Shown here one piece after another: positions 1-8,540 of a DNA stretch of 49,009 nucleotides (its first letter is position 1; the number at the start of each line of letters is the position of its first letter). The notes under the pieces were generated by a model. That model did not search any database. It was not told where the DNA came from and worked only from the letters and a program-made list of their open reading frames with translations. Position numbers and translations under genes: made by a program. This DNA comes from JACQFZ01 sp045810625 (GTDB lineage: Bacteria; Pseudomonadota; Gammaproteobacteria; Acidiferrobacterales; Sulfurifustaceae): contig JBJMVQ010000025.1 of NCBI GenBank assembly GCA_045810625.1, forward strand, positions 1-49,009. Direction: 5' to 3'.

Positions 1-1
1 G

Positions 2-469
2 CTGACAGAGCAGGCGCACATCCTAAGCGGCGACGCACGCCACCAAATCACGCTGGAGGCGGAACCCGATCTCAAGGTTCGTGGCAGCCGCGAGGAGCTG
101 CATAGCGCGTTCATGAATTTGATCAACAACGCCGTTCGCTACACCCGGCCGGGGGGCAGTATTCGCCTCACATGGCGACGGCGGGAAGACAGCGCGAGGT
201 TCGCGGTCATCGATAATGGCGAAGGTATCGCGCCCGAACACGTTCCCCATCTCACCGAGCGTTTTTACCGAGTCGACACTGCGCGCTCGCGCGCTTCCGG
301 TGGAACAGGATTGGGTCTTTCAATCGTGAAGCACGTGCTGGCGCGTCACCACGCTCATCTCGACATCCAAAGCGAACTCGGGCGGGGGAGTACCTTCACT
401 TGCGTCTTTCCTACCTCGCGTCTCGTCCGCGCGTCGCCTGGCGCGCAAACTCAAGCCGCGACGCACTGA
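2..469 (+). CDS. phoR: PhoR phosphate-regulon sensor histidine kinase, C-terminal part
   Basis: The gene is cut by the window edge; only the last 155 codons are present. They encode the ATP-binding half of a sensor histidine kinase. The N box (NLINNAVRYT), G1 box (DNGEGI), F box (ERFYRVD) and G2 box (GGTGLGLSIVKH) are all intact, and the spacing and flanking residues look like PhoR. PhoR phosphorylates PhoB when phosphate is scarce and works with the Pst transporter and PhoU, which are encoded about 8 kb downstream. The tail after the last beta strand is short and Ala/Arg/Thr-rich. Assignment to PhoR rather than another kinase rests on sequence resemblance plus the pst-phoU context. A phoB gene would be expected just upstream, outside the window. 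Confidence 0.85.
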   Translation: MTEQAHILSGDARHQITLEAEPDLKVRGSREELHSAFMNLINNAVRYTRPGGSIRLTWRRREDSARFAVIDNGEGIAPEHVPHLTERFYRVDTARSRASGGTGLGLSIVKHVLARHHAHLDIQSELGRGSTFTCVFPTSRLVRASPGAQTQAATH

Positions 470-845
470 TTCCCGTGCGGTACGTTTGGTCATCGTCGAC
501 CCTATCAGCCGGCCGAGTCGCATACATTTTTTGCATCCCAACTATCGAAAAATCTTTACACGTAGCTTCATCACAGGCGAAACTCGTTCTCTATAGCCAG
601 CAATAGCAGCCAAAATCCGCCTATTGGGTGCCTAACTTGCCAAAAGGCTTTAGATCGGTACTTGGTTCTCCCTGCCACTTCGCTATCGCCAATCGTCAGA
701 GGGTCAAGTGCCAAGTGCCTCCCCCCTACTGTCTGTTCATTTTTTTGAATTATAGTGATGTACGGGTGCAATTGTTTTCCAGCCGTGTTAGGACCAGGAC
801 CAATCCTCAAAAGAACCTGGCCATGCCCGTCGAAAGGAGAGAAAC
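470..845. other. Gap between phoR and the 7TM islet, no clear gene
   Basis: This 376-base stretch is AT-richer than the flanking genes, with T-runs near 524-530 and 740-746. No reading frame in it combines a ribosome-binding site with protein-like composition. A TATAGT hexamer at 751-756 could be a -10 element for the downstream small ORF, but no convincing -35 is seen. The abrupt composition change at the end of phoR marks the left edge of the islet. Confidence 0.5.
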
Positions 846-1019
846 ATGTACGCCGGCCTGGAGGGACGTTCTTGGATCTCTGATCGTTCCATTTATTTTT
901 ATTTTCGTGAAACGGGGGGTTGGTGCAAGCAGCTCGAGGCTGATCTCACACATTGGAACGTTAACGGTACGAGGCGCACGCACGCTCGGTTACCGTGCGA
1001 CGTAGCGCGGAGAGGGTGA
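846..1019 (+). CDS. Small ORF (57 aa) preceding the 7TM-FabH gene
   Basis: An ATG at 846 lies six bases after AGGAG (within AAAGGAGAG, 833-841), one of the strongest Shine-Dalgarno sites in the window. The frame stays open for 57 codons and stops with TGA at 1017-1019, two bases before the ATG of the 7TM-ketoacyl synthase fusion, whose own Shine-Dalgarno lies inside the small ORF. The predicted peptide is polar and aromatic (starts MYAGLEGRSW; two Cys, four Trp), with no signal peptide or membrane segment. I recognise no family. It may be a real small protein, a translational-coupling leader or a peptide ligand. It could also be a 5' remnant of a lost gene. The evidence is the start site and its position only. 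Confidence 0.5.
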   Translation: MYAGLEGRSWISDRSIYFYFRETGGWCKQLEADLTHWNVNGTRRTHARLPCDVARRG

Positions 1020-1021
1020 AC

Positions 1022-3463
1022 ATGCACGTCGTTTTCACACCCTACGCGTTGCCGGCGGTTGTATCGCTCTTGATAAAGATCGTCATTTATTTTTACGCAC
1101 GCGCGACCGCAATACACAATCGGCAAACTCGGCTCTACTTGCTCTTTCTTTTTAGTCTGTCGATTCAAAACTTGGCGGAGATTGTCTTTCTTACTGGCAG
1201 AGCCGAGGGCATGCCTGAACCTGGGAGCGAGGGGCAGTTGTATTTCGCTGCCAGCATTGTCGCGGTGGTGCTGTTACTGCATCTGGTTTTGGTTTCTACC
1301 CGTTGGGCGGACAGGAAGATACACGTTTCACGCCTCGTCTTGCTTTATACCCCGGCCATTGTCTTGCAGACCTTGCTGTGGGGTACAACGCTGTTCGTCG
1401 CCGGCTTCCAACCGATGAATTACACCTACACGAAGATTCCGGGCCCGCTTTTCTTTCTGTGGGAGGCATATGTCATCGGTTATTTTCTCATCGTGTTGGT
1501 GCTGCTCATTTCCAACATACGGAAGCAACAGGACGTTTTTCGCCGCCTGCAGAACAAACTTCTGCTTCTCGGGCTCTCTCCTTTCATCGCGCTCGCGATT
1601 GCCATCATCGTGCTTCAACGCTTTGGGTTCCGCGAATTCAACTCCACCGCGACGCTTCCGGTCGCCATCACGTTCTTCCTGATCGTGACGGCATACGCCA
1701 TTCATCAACATCGCTTGTTCGACGTCGAATTTTTCATTCCTTGGTCTCGGGTTCGCAAGCGCAAGACGCTTTTTTATCAGCGCATTCAGACGCTGATTGC
1801 CGAGGTGACGCAAATTTCTTCCCGTCAGAAGATATTGGAAGCGCTTTCCGATCTGTTTCGCTGCCACGTGGCCCTCGTTAGCGGAGAACGCGTCGTCGTG
1901 GCCTGCTCCGCCACTGTCGACTTCAACGCGTCGGCCGATAACTTCCGTGCAGACGCATTTGCGCGTGAAGCGCTTACCAATATCCGCCACTTTGTCGTGG
2001 CGCGCGAAGTCAAGGAAGACAATCCAACGCTGCATCAGCTCATGCAGCGCTACCACTTGGGCGCCGTTGTGCCCTTCAATGCACTGAATATTGCAGGCAA
2101 CTATTGGCTGGTGTTCGGCAATGGATTCAACGAACAGGTTTACACGTCGCTCGATTTCAAACGGGTTGAAGCATTGTTCAGGAGAGTGGGCAATTGTCTG
2201 GTTCAGGAGTTCCAATCATGGCGCTCCGCCTTTGTGAGCGCCATCGAAAGTAACGACGCAGAGCCGCGCGAACACGTGCCGGCGGCGGCACAGCAGCCGG
2301 ACAGAGCCGATTGGGCCGTGCATGAAAACAGTCATCGGCCGCAGGCGCAAGTCAGTCGGTTACAAACGCAGCCCCACAAACTTTTCGCGAAGGGAATCGC
2401 CGCCGGCGTAGCGGCGCAACATCTGCCTTACATCTACGCCAAATGCCAATCTCGTATTTACGGCACCGGAAGCTATCTGCCCGAAGAAAGGGTAACGACA
2501 CAAGAGCTGTTGCGCGAAATCGACTCGAAAAATCGTTTCGGCATTCCGTACCACTGGATTGAGCGAGTAAGCGGAATCAAGGAAAAAAGGATAACGCGTT
2601 CAGGAATTCTGCCGTCCGATATGGCGGTCGCCGCCGCGAAGGAAGCCCTCGAGCGTGCCGGCATTCTGCCGCAGCAAATCAACGCGATCATCTATACCGG
2701 TTTGATCCGCGACTACATCGAGCCTGCGACTGCGCACGTCGTACAAGAAAAACTCGGCGCCGTTAACGCAACCGTTTTCGATATCAGCAACGCCTGCCAC
2801 GGCTTCATGAACGGTCTGCATGTGATGGATACGATGATCGCATCCGGCCAGGTGCAATATGGCCTGATCGTCACGGGTGAGCAGGGCAGCCTGTTTGCTC
2901 GGGAGGCCATCGACGTTCTGAAGGAAAGCGGTAGTCGCGATCTGTTTAAAGCTCTTGCCGCAAACTTGACCTTGGGCGATGCGGGAGGAGCCATCGTGCT
3001 CGGCCCCAAGAAGACTCCGGAAGGTGGATTCGTGGGGATGATGCTGCAGTCGATGGGCCAGTTTACTAATCTATGCGTAGCGGGCGGACCCCTGACAGTA
3101 GGACCGCTGTTTACGGACATGCCGAGACAGCTAAGCGAGGGCGCTATTCCCATTAAGGAAATGTTCGAAGAACTGATGTTCCAGCGTCTTCACTGGCGGG
3201 TTTCCGATCTCGCTAAGTGCGTGATCCACCAGATTGGGACGCGCGGATTGTTCCGGTTGCACCACGAACTGCTAGGTATTCCTCACGCCATTATGCCCAA
3301 GACCGTCGATGTCCTGGGAAATCTTATAACTGCCAACATTCCTGTCATTCTTCACGACTGTGTGCTTAATCATGAACTTAAGGCGGGTGATAAGGTTTAC
3401 CTCTCAGGCAGCGGTAGTGGTATCAGCATCAGTCAGGCGGGTGTTGTTTGGGATATAACTTGA
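1022..3463 (+). CDS. 7TM sensor - GAF-like - ketoacyl-ACP synthase III (FabH-like) fusion
   Basis: Predicted inner-membrane protein of 813 aa. Residues 1-240 form seven hydrophobic helices like the N-terminal 7TM domain of some histidine kinases, ending in YAIHQHRLFDVEF and a basic linker (WSRVRKRKTLFY). Residues of about 255-400 are GAF-like and match the next two proteins. After a linker rich in Ala, Gln and His (about 400-475), residues 477-813 are a complete ketoacyl-ACP synthase III. It begins RIYGTGSYLPEERV and carries the triad Cys592 (SNACHGF), His736 (VIHQIG) and Asn767 (VLGNLITANIP), spaced as in FabH. KAS III enzymes condense acyl-CoA or acyl donors with malonyl-ACP, and relatives such as PqsD and DarB make signal or pigment precursors. 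The start at 1022 follows GGAGAGGG and aligns with the paralogue; an upstream GTG at 995 is less likely. GC is lower than in neighbours (29 of 60 in 1081-1140). The product is unknown. Confidence 0.88.
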   Translation: MHVVFTPYALPAVVSLLIKIVIYFYARATAIHNRQTRLYLLFLFSLSIQNLAEIVFLTGRAEGMPEPGSEGQLYFAASIVAVVLLLHLVLVSTRWADRKIHVSRLVLLYTPAIVLQTLLWGTTLFVAGFQPMNYTYTKIPGPLFFLWEAYVIGYFLIVLVLLISNIRKQQDVFRRLQNKLLLLGLSPFIALAIAIIVLQRFGFREFNSTATLPVAITFFLIVTAYAIHQHRLFDVEFFIPWSRVRKRKTLFYQRIQTLIAEVTQISSRQKILEALSDLFRCHVALVSGERVVVACSATVDFNASADNFRADAFAREALTNIRHFVVAREVKEDNPTLHQLMQRYHLGAVVPFNALNIAGNYWLVFGNGFNEQVYTSLDFKRVEALFRRVGNCLVQEFQSWRSAFVSAIESNDAEPREHVPAAAQQPDRADWAVHENSHRPQAQVSRLQTQPHKLFAKGIAAGVAAQHLPYIYAKCQSRIYGTGSYLPEERVTTQELLREIDSKNRFGIPYHWIERVSGIKEKRITRSGILPSDMAVAAAKEALERAGILPQQINAIIYTGLIRDYIEPATAHVVQEKLGAVNATVFDISNACHGFMNGLHVMDTMIASGQVQYGLIVTGEQGSLFAREAIDVLKESGSRDLFKALAANLTLGDAGGAIVLGPKKTPEGGFVGMMLQSMGQFTNLCVAGGPLTVGPLFTDMPRQLSEGAIPIKEMFEELMFQRLHWRVSDLAKCVIHQIGTRGLFRLHHELLGIPHAIMPKTVDVLGNLITANIPVILHDCVLNHELKAGDKVYLSGSGSGISISQAGVVWDIT

Positions 3464-3560
3464 TTGGATGATGCGACTTCCACTACACTTCGGGCGGTTA
3501 AGAGCGTCACGTCTTCCGCCTTACATCGAATAGAACGAAGGGAAGGACGGTTAGGCTCTA

Positions 3561-5123
3561 ATGACTCTGCCCCTCACTCCTTACGCGATCCCGGCCATTG
3601 CGACTTTGCTTGTAAAAGCGGGGATCTTTTTCTATGCCGGACAAGCGAAGGTTCATAACCTGCGCACGCGGCTCTACCTGCTATTCCTTTTCTGTTTGTC
3701 GATTCAGAACCTCGCCGAAATCACCTTTTTCATCGCTAGGGTCGAAGGACTGCCGGAGCCCTGGGGTGGGAAGCTGTATTTCGGAGCGACCGTTATCGCC
3801 TTCGCTTTTCTCGTACATCTGGCGCTCGCCACCACTTCGCAGCGAACGCCTCGGGGTATCCCGGCTGGATTTATTGCGCTGATTTACGCTCCGGCACTGA
3901 TTCTTGAGGCATTCTTGTGGGGGTCGCCCTTGGTTGTGAGCGGTTTCCAACAGATGAGTTACACCTATACCAAAGTGCCCGGCCCGCTCTACGTTTTGTT
4001 CGAGCTGTACACCATTGGTTATCTGATTTTTACGACGATCGTCTTAACTTACGGGACGCTGCGCTACACGACGTCGTTCCAACGGCTACAGTGTAAATTC
4101 CTGCTGATCGGCCTGTTGCCGGCGGTGACGGTGGCCATTGGCATCATCATCTTGCAGCGCTTCGGATTCCGTCTTTTCAACTCGACATCTACTTTTCCGA
4201 TCGCTATTACGTTCTTTCTTGCCATAACGGCATACGCGATTCATCAGTATCGCCTCCTCGACCTTGAATTCATTATCCCCTGGTCGAAGGTCCGTAAGCG
4301 CAAGACCGAGTTCTACAAGCGGATTCAGATGCTGATTGCCGAAATCTCGGAGATGCGCACGGTTAACCGTATCGTCCAGTCCATCGCCGAGGTACTGCGC
4401 TGTCCCGTCGTGCTCGTCGGCGGGCCACGCGAAGTGCTGACGATGGCGGGCGAAGCGTTCACCGTCGCACGCTTTCCGACCGATGAGCTGAAGGACATCG
4501 ATCAGATCGTCGTAGCGAACGAAGTCGCCGAAGCGAGGCCGCGTATCTACGGTCTCATGAAGCGCTACAAGGTGGCGGCGATCGTCCCGTTCCATCCGCA
4601 CAGCCAAGCAGCGGCAAGCTGGATGCTGCTCGGCGAAGCCTTCAGCAATGAAGTCTATTCGCCACGCGATTTCAAAAACGTCGAGGCGCTGTTCGCCCGG
4701 CTCGCCGATCATTTCCTCGACAAACAGTTGTTGCTGCGGAATCAGTTGGCCGAGGCGCAGGAGGAAATGCGGGCGCTGCAGCGGCGCCTGGCGCTTGCGT
4801 GGCATCAATTGAACGAAACGCGCAAAAAACTTTCAGTCGTGGAAGAGGAAAATCTGGCGCTACGCCAGCGGGACGAGCACATGTTGCAACATGACCTTCA
4901 AAGGCTCGACGAGGAGGTTCTCGGCCGCACGCCCGACGGCAGCAAGACGCTAACCGACTACATGACCCAGTTCGAAGCAAAACTGTTGGCGAAAACCCTG
5001 GAGTACTGCAGCAACGACGACGCACGTGCCGCCGAAATACTCGGCCTGCCGTTGCTCACCTTCCATTACAAGCTTCGCCAGCATCGTCTGGCCGGCTACA
5101 AAAAACTCGCCTCGCAAGATTGA
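3561..5123 (+). CDS. Membrane-bound 7TM-GAF-like regulator with Fis-type HTH
   Basis: This 520-residue paralogue of the preceding fusion shares its whole sensory half: seven hydrophobic helices in residues 1-240, the same WSKVRKRKTEFY linker at 241, and a GAF-like domain to about 395 (PFHPHSQAAASWMLLGEAF). In place of the ketoacyl synthase it has a charged coiled coil (about 397-450) and a C-terminal Fis-family helix-turn-helix (about 468-514; DDARAAEILGLPLLTFHYKL). Fis-type helices are usually dimeric DNA-binding ends of NtrC-like activators, but no AAA+ domain is present. It is therefore inferred to be a one-component transcription factor acting from the membrane, in the manner of CadC or ToxR. 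The Shine-Dalgarno is weak (GGAAGGACGG, about 13 bases upstream). Its target genes are unknown; the adjacent islet is the obvious guess. Confidence 0.8.
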   Translation: MTLPLTPYAIPAIATLLVKAGIFFYAGQAKVHNLRTRLYLLFLFCLSIQNLAEITFFIARVEGLPEPWGGKLYFGATVIAFAFLVHLALATTSQRTPRGIPAGFIALIYAPALILEAFLWGSPLVVSGFQQMSYTYTKVPGPLYVLFELYTIGYLIFTTIVLTYGTLRYTTSFQRLQCKFLLIGLLPAVTVAIGIIILQRFGFRLFNSTSTFPIAITFFLAITAYAIHQYRLLDLEFIIPWSKVRKRKTEFYKRIQMLIAEISEMRTVNRIVQSIAEVLRCPVVLVGGPREVLTMAGEAFTVARFPTDELKDIDQIVVANEVAEARPRIYGLMKRYKVAAIVPFHPHSQAAASWMLLGEAFSNEVYSPRDFKNVEALFARLADHFLDKQLLLRNQLAEAQEEMRALQRRLALAWHQLNETRKKLSVVEEENLALRQRDEHMLQHDLQRLDEEVLGRTPDGSKTLTDYMTQFEAKLLAKTLEYCSNDDARAAEILGLPLLTFHYKLRQHRLAGYKKLASQD

Positions 5124-5312
5124 TCGTGTATGCATCCGCGCTTTCCGCAGTGCGGGCGCTCCACGATGTAAAGTCGATCCTGGCGTCATCGCCCCCTTAC
5201 CGTAACGACGCCGACACTCTCGAGCGCGGCACTTCGCCCGCGCAGATGCCCGACCAACCTAGACCGGTACGGGAAAAGTAGGCAAGCTTAGTTCATCTGC
5301 CGACACTCAAGG

Positions 5313-6902
5313 ATGATTACGCAGATGATCGTTTACGTTTCGGTTCCGGCGCTGATCGCGCTAATCCTTAAGCTCGCACTGATCGGATATTCGGTGCGAT
5401 CGGCGCAGCGCACCACTATCGCCCGGTTGTTTCTCGCTCTCCTCATCGTGCTGGCGCTCGTTGACGTCGATGAGATTTTCTTTCTGAACTACGTTGCGAG
5501 GCACGGCGTCACGGGCCCGGTGCAGGTTTCGGGCCTCGTCTACATGGCGTTGGGCATCCTGACGACATCGATCCTGTTACATCTGTCGTTGGCGCTTAGC
5601 CTTGATCGCACCCGTTTTCTTCATGGGGCAGGGAAATTTCTTCTTTATGCGCCCGCGCTGACGTTGATTTGTCTACTCCTCGTCACCGACAGAATGGTGC
5701 GCGACTTCACACCGTTCTCTTTTTCGATTCTGCGCCAACCCGGCCCATGGTTCTTCGGAATCGAGGCTTATTGGGTATCGTGTCTGAGCCTAGTGCTGGC
5801 AATCCTGGCGTATGGCGCACGTGCCTCGCGACCCGCTCTGCTTCGCATCCGTAATCGCCTCTGGCTGCTCGCTCTCGCACCGGTCGTTTTTCTTGCGATC
5901 TACCTCGTGATCGCCAACCATTTCAGCTGGACCCAGCTCACCTTTCCGCTTTACACGCCGATCGCCATCACTTTCTTTCTGATCGTTACGACCTACGCCA
6001 CGCACGAGCGGCCGCGCCCCGGCAGCTCTTACCGCTTTCTCTACCGGTTGTTCGACTTGGACGCCTACGTTCCCTGGTCGCAGGTGCATAAGCGCAAGGC
6101 CGAATTTCACCGTCGCGCCGATGCGATGTTGGCGGAGCTTGGCGCGTTGCATTCCATAAGGGACACGGTGAAGCGAATATCAGACGTGTTCCAATGTCCG
6201 GTCGTCTGGGTGGGCGGCGGCCATACCCCCGTTGTCGCGGGAGATACTCCCGAGCTTGCACGGTTCCCGCGTAGCGAACTCGCGAAAGTCGATCAACTGC
6301 TACTCACTCATCAGGCCGCGCGGACGCATCCCACCATCCACGCGCTAATGACGAACCACAAAGTCGGCGCGATCGTGCCGTTCTACCCGTATAGCCGAGC
6401 GGCAAGTTGGATGCTGCTCGGCGAGTCCTTCAACGAGCAGGTCTACACGCCGCTCGATTACGAACGGGTCAAACCGCTGTTCGACCGAATCGCAAACCAT
6501 CTTCTCGACGAACAGATGCTGTTGAGCAATCTGCTCACCGAGGAGCGCCGAAAGCTGCGGGCGTTGCGTCGACGTTTGGAAAACGTGGGATGGCAACTCG
6601 AAACGACGGAGAATCGGCTGCAGCTCATCAGCGAGGAGAATCGCCGGCTACGCGAGCAGGCCGTGTCCGACTCCGGCGCTTCGCTCACCCATCGCCCTGC
6701 TTCGCCCGACCGGCCGCAAGACGGCGGGAAGACGCTCGACGAGCACGTCTCTCAGTTCGAGGCGCAGATGATCGCGGATGCCCTGGCGCAATGCGACGGC
6801 AACCAGGCACGGGCCGCCGCCCTTCTCGGGCTACGCCGGAACACATTGCACTACAAGATCAAACGGTACGGTCTTGCCGGCACGCCACCAAAGGGCGAGT
6901 AG
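5313..6902 (+). CDS. Membrane-bound 7TM-GAF-like regulator with Fis-type HTH, third paralogue
   Basis: This 529-residue protein has the same layout as its upstream neighbour. Seven hydrophobic segments occupy the first 250 residues, followed by WSQVHKRKAEFH, a GAF-like domain ending near SWMLLGESFNEQVYT, a coiled coil, a Pro/Asp-rich spacer and a Fis-type helix-turn-helix (NQARAAALLGLRRNTLHYKI). It is the most divergent of the three in the membrane part, and its base composition is closer to the rest of the chromosome. Either ATG 5313 or ATG 5325 could be the start: AAGG abuts the first and lies 12 bases before the second. A 189-base gap separates it from the second paralogue, so it may have its own promoter. 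Function beyond membrane-tethered DNA binding is inference. Confidence 0.78.
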   Translation: MITQMIVYVSVPALIALILKLALIGYSVRSAQRTTIARLFLALLIVLALVDVDEIFFLNYVARHGVTGPVQVSGLVYMALGILTTSILLHLSLALSLDRTRFLHGAGKFLLYAPALTLICLLLVTDRMVRDFTPFSFSILRQPGPWFFGIEAYWVSCLSLVLAILAYGARASRPALLRIRNRLWLLALAPVVFLAIYLVIANHFSWTQLTFPLYTPIAITFFLIVTTYATHERPRPGSSYRFLYRLFDLDAYVPWSQVHKRKAEFHRRADAMLAELGALHSIRDTVKRISDVFQCPVVWVGGGHTPVVAGDTPELARFPRSELAKVDQLLLTHQAARTHPTIHALMTNHKVGAIVPFYPYSRAASWMLLGESFNEQVYTPLDYERVKPLFDRIANHLLDEQMLLSNLLTEERRKLRALRRRLENVGWQLETTENRLQLISEENRRLREQAVSDSGASLTHRPASPDRPQDGGKTLDEHVSQFEAQMIADALAQCDGNQARAAALLGLRRNTLHYKIKRYGLAGTPPKGE

Positions 6903-7026
6903 CGGTGCGCGTCATCGCATAATCCGATCGTCCACATCCAACCGTCTAGTTGTACCGGTAAACATCCTGGTCCGTTCCTGCCGGTTCGGTTACCATGGCG
7001 CGCGCGAATTCACAGAGGAATTCATT

Positions 7027-7578
7027 ATGCATCAGCGGGTACTCGTGGGAGCGCTGGTTACCGCGATTAGCGGCGCCGCAGTCGCGGATTCGTTCGACAT
7101 CAATTTGAACAACGACGCCGTGCAGGCGACTTACACCGCGAACTTGCGAACCGCCGAATTCAACGTCGGCTTGATCTCGAACGACGAGAAGGACAGCTGG
7201 GTCGCCAGCCTCGGTCTGCTCGCCGTTGGACAAAAACAGACGCAGAACCTTCGCTCAGAAATCGGCGTCGGCGGCAAGGTGTACCTGGTTTCGGTGGGCG
7301 ACGCCGACATACGCGCGCTCGGCCTCGGTGGCCAAGTGCGCGCGTTTCCGAACAACGGCCCAATTGGTCTCGGCGCGTACTTGTTTTATGCGCCGGATGT
7401 CGTCACCTCCGGCGACGGCGAGAGTTTCTGGGAAGGCGGCGTGAGCGTTGAGGCGGAGGTCGTCAAGAATACAGCGAGCGTCTATGTCGGTTACCGCAAG
7501 GTGCGTACCGAGATCGAAAACGGCCCGCACGTCACCGTGGATTCGGGCGGGCACGTTGGACTGCGGATCAGTTTTTGA
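7027..7578 (+). CDS. YfaZ-family outer membrane beta-barrel protein
   Basis: This 183-residue protein has a clear Sec signal peptide (MHQRVLVGALVTAISGAAVA, cleavage before DSFD). The mature part is made of alternating beta strands with repeated Gly-Leu-Gly patterns and ends in Phe, the usual recognition signal for outer-membrane insertion. The pattern near VGGKVYLVS, the FYAPD segment and the C-terminal GLRISF resemble the YfaZ family, small barrels of unknown function. The ATG at 7027 follows AGAGGAATTC, which excludes longer in-frame starts. It is a lone gene, convergent with the lipoprotein gene that follows. Family assignment is moderate; outer-membrane location is firmer. Confidence 0.68.
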   Translation: MHQRVLVGALVTAISGAAVADSFDINLNNDAVQATYTANLRTAEFNVGLISNDEKDSWVASLGLLAVGQKQTQNLRSEIGVGGKVYLVSVGDADIRALGLGGQVRAFPNNGPIGLGAYLFYAPDVVTSGDGESFWEGGVSVEAEVVKNTASVYVGYRKVRTEIENGPHVTVDSGGHVGLRISF

Positions 7579-7667
7579 AATCGGAATTATCAGACCTCGA
7601 ACGATTTCCGTGAGCGCTTAGCTGCGCGCACGCCAGGGCCCGCGCCGCTAAAGGCGCGCGCGGAACA

Positions 7668-8540
7668 TCAAACGGCCAGCGGGCGCCCTTTGATCCGCGT
7701 CTTTCCCCGCTTCGACCCGCGCTTGCGACGATGTGATCCGCCTGTCGCCCGCGCGAACTTGCCTAGCGCCGGCACATGTCCGTAGAGAATCGAGAACAGC
7801 AATGCGCCGAGCGGCATGGCAACCGAGAGCATCACCGGCGCGTACGCTGTCTCCCTCCATGCGCTCGCACCGAACAGCAAGGCATTCAACGGATCGAAGC
7901 TTAGTTCGCCGGTGGTCCAGTTCAGCGTCACACGGCCTACGCTCGTCACAATCACGAATGCCCAGAGCCATTTCCAGCTCAGTCCTGGCATGCGCAAACA
8001 TTGGATCAGCATCAACAGGCTGAAGAGCGCAACGAGAATCGCGGCCGCCAAGAGAGCGTAGTGGCGCACGTTCTTATCCGCCAACGTGACGTCGTTGAGA
8101 TTCTCGAGCGGCTCGGGGCGCTGATGTACGTAAGTCCCGTCCACCAGGAACCCCTCGGCCGTCTCATGGAGCGCGACGTTCGCGAGTACCCAGAAATTCG
8201 AGAATTCGTATTGCAGCGAGAGCGCTATTTCTCTGCTTCCGTGATCCTCTACGATGTGCCGGCCGATGACGACCACGTTCTTTGGCCGCTCGGGCGGAAA
8301 CGATGCGGCGACTTTCTCCAGATTCGCCCGCAACTCGGGGCCCTTCGTGACCGGGTTTATGGTCGCTTCGATCGCCTGAAAATTACGCTCAGCGAAGAGC
8401 GCCAAATAACTCTTTGCAAACTGCTCCGCTGAGCCAGGGAAGAACCGATCGCGAAACGCCTTTTGATCGCAAGCGCCAAGAAGTAGCGCTACGGCGGCAA
8501 TCACGAAGACGAACCGGCGGTGGACGGCCTCGGGGGACAT
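7668..8540 (-). CDS. Predicted lipoprotein with C-terminal membrane helices, unknown function
   Basis: This 290-residue protein starts with a lipoprotein signal (VIAAVALLLGAC, lipobox LGAC, next residue Asp). A soluble domain of about 130 residues follows (SAEQFAKSYLALFAERNFQAIE resembles NTF2-like or DUF4019-like periplasmic modules). Then come about three hydrophobic helices (LLAAAILVALFSLLMLI, a Trp-rich helix, and PVMLSVAMPLGALLFSILYG) and a very basic tail (RRKRGSKRGKTR). A lipid-anchored N-terminus followed by transmembrane helices is uncommon. An Asp after the Cys would favour retention in the inner membrane by E. coli rules. AGGAG precedes ATG 8540. It is divergent from pstS and shares its upstream region. 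I do not recognise the family. Confidence 0.65.
   Translation of the reverse strand: MSPEAVHRRFVFVIAAVALLLGACDQKAFRDRFFPGSAEQFAKSYLALFAERNFQAIEATINPVTKGPELRANLEKVAASFPPERPKNVVVIGRHIVEDHGSREIALSLQYEFSNFWVLANVALHETAEGFLVDGTYVHQRPEPLENLNDVTLADKNVRHYALLAAAILVALFSLLMLIQCLRMPGLSWKWLWAFVIVTSVGRVTLNWTTGELSFDPLNALLFGASAWRETAYAPVMLSVAMPLGALLFSILYGHVPALGKFARATGGSHRRKRGSKRGKTRIKGRPLAV

Noticed and set aside
628..1005. Open frame before the 7TM fusion
   Set aside because: No ribosome site, low-complexity composition, and it conflicts with the better-supported small ORF at 846-1019 in another frame.
995..1021. GTG 995 as start of the 7TM-KAS III protein
   Set aside because: ATG 1022 has GGAGAGGG at good spacing and aligns with the paralogue's N-terminus.
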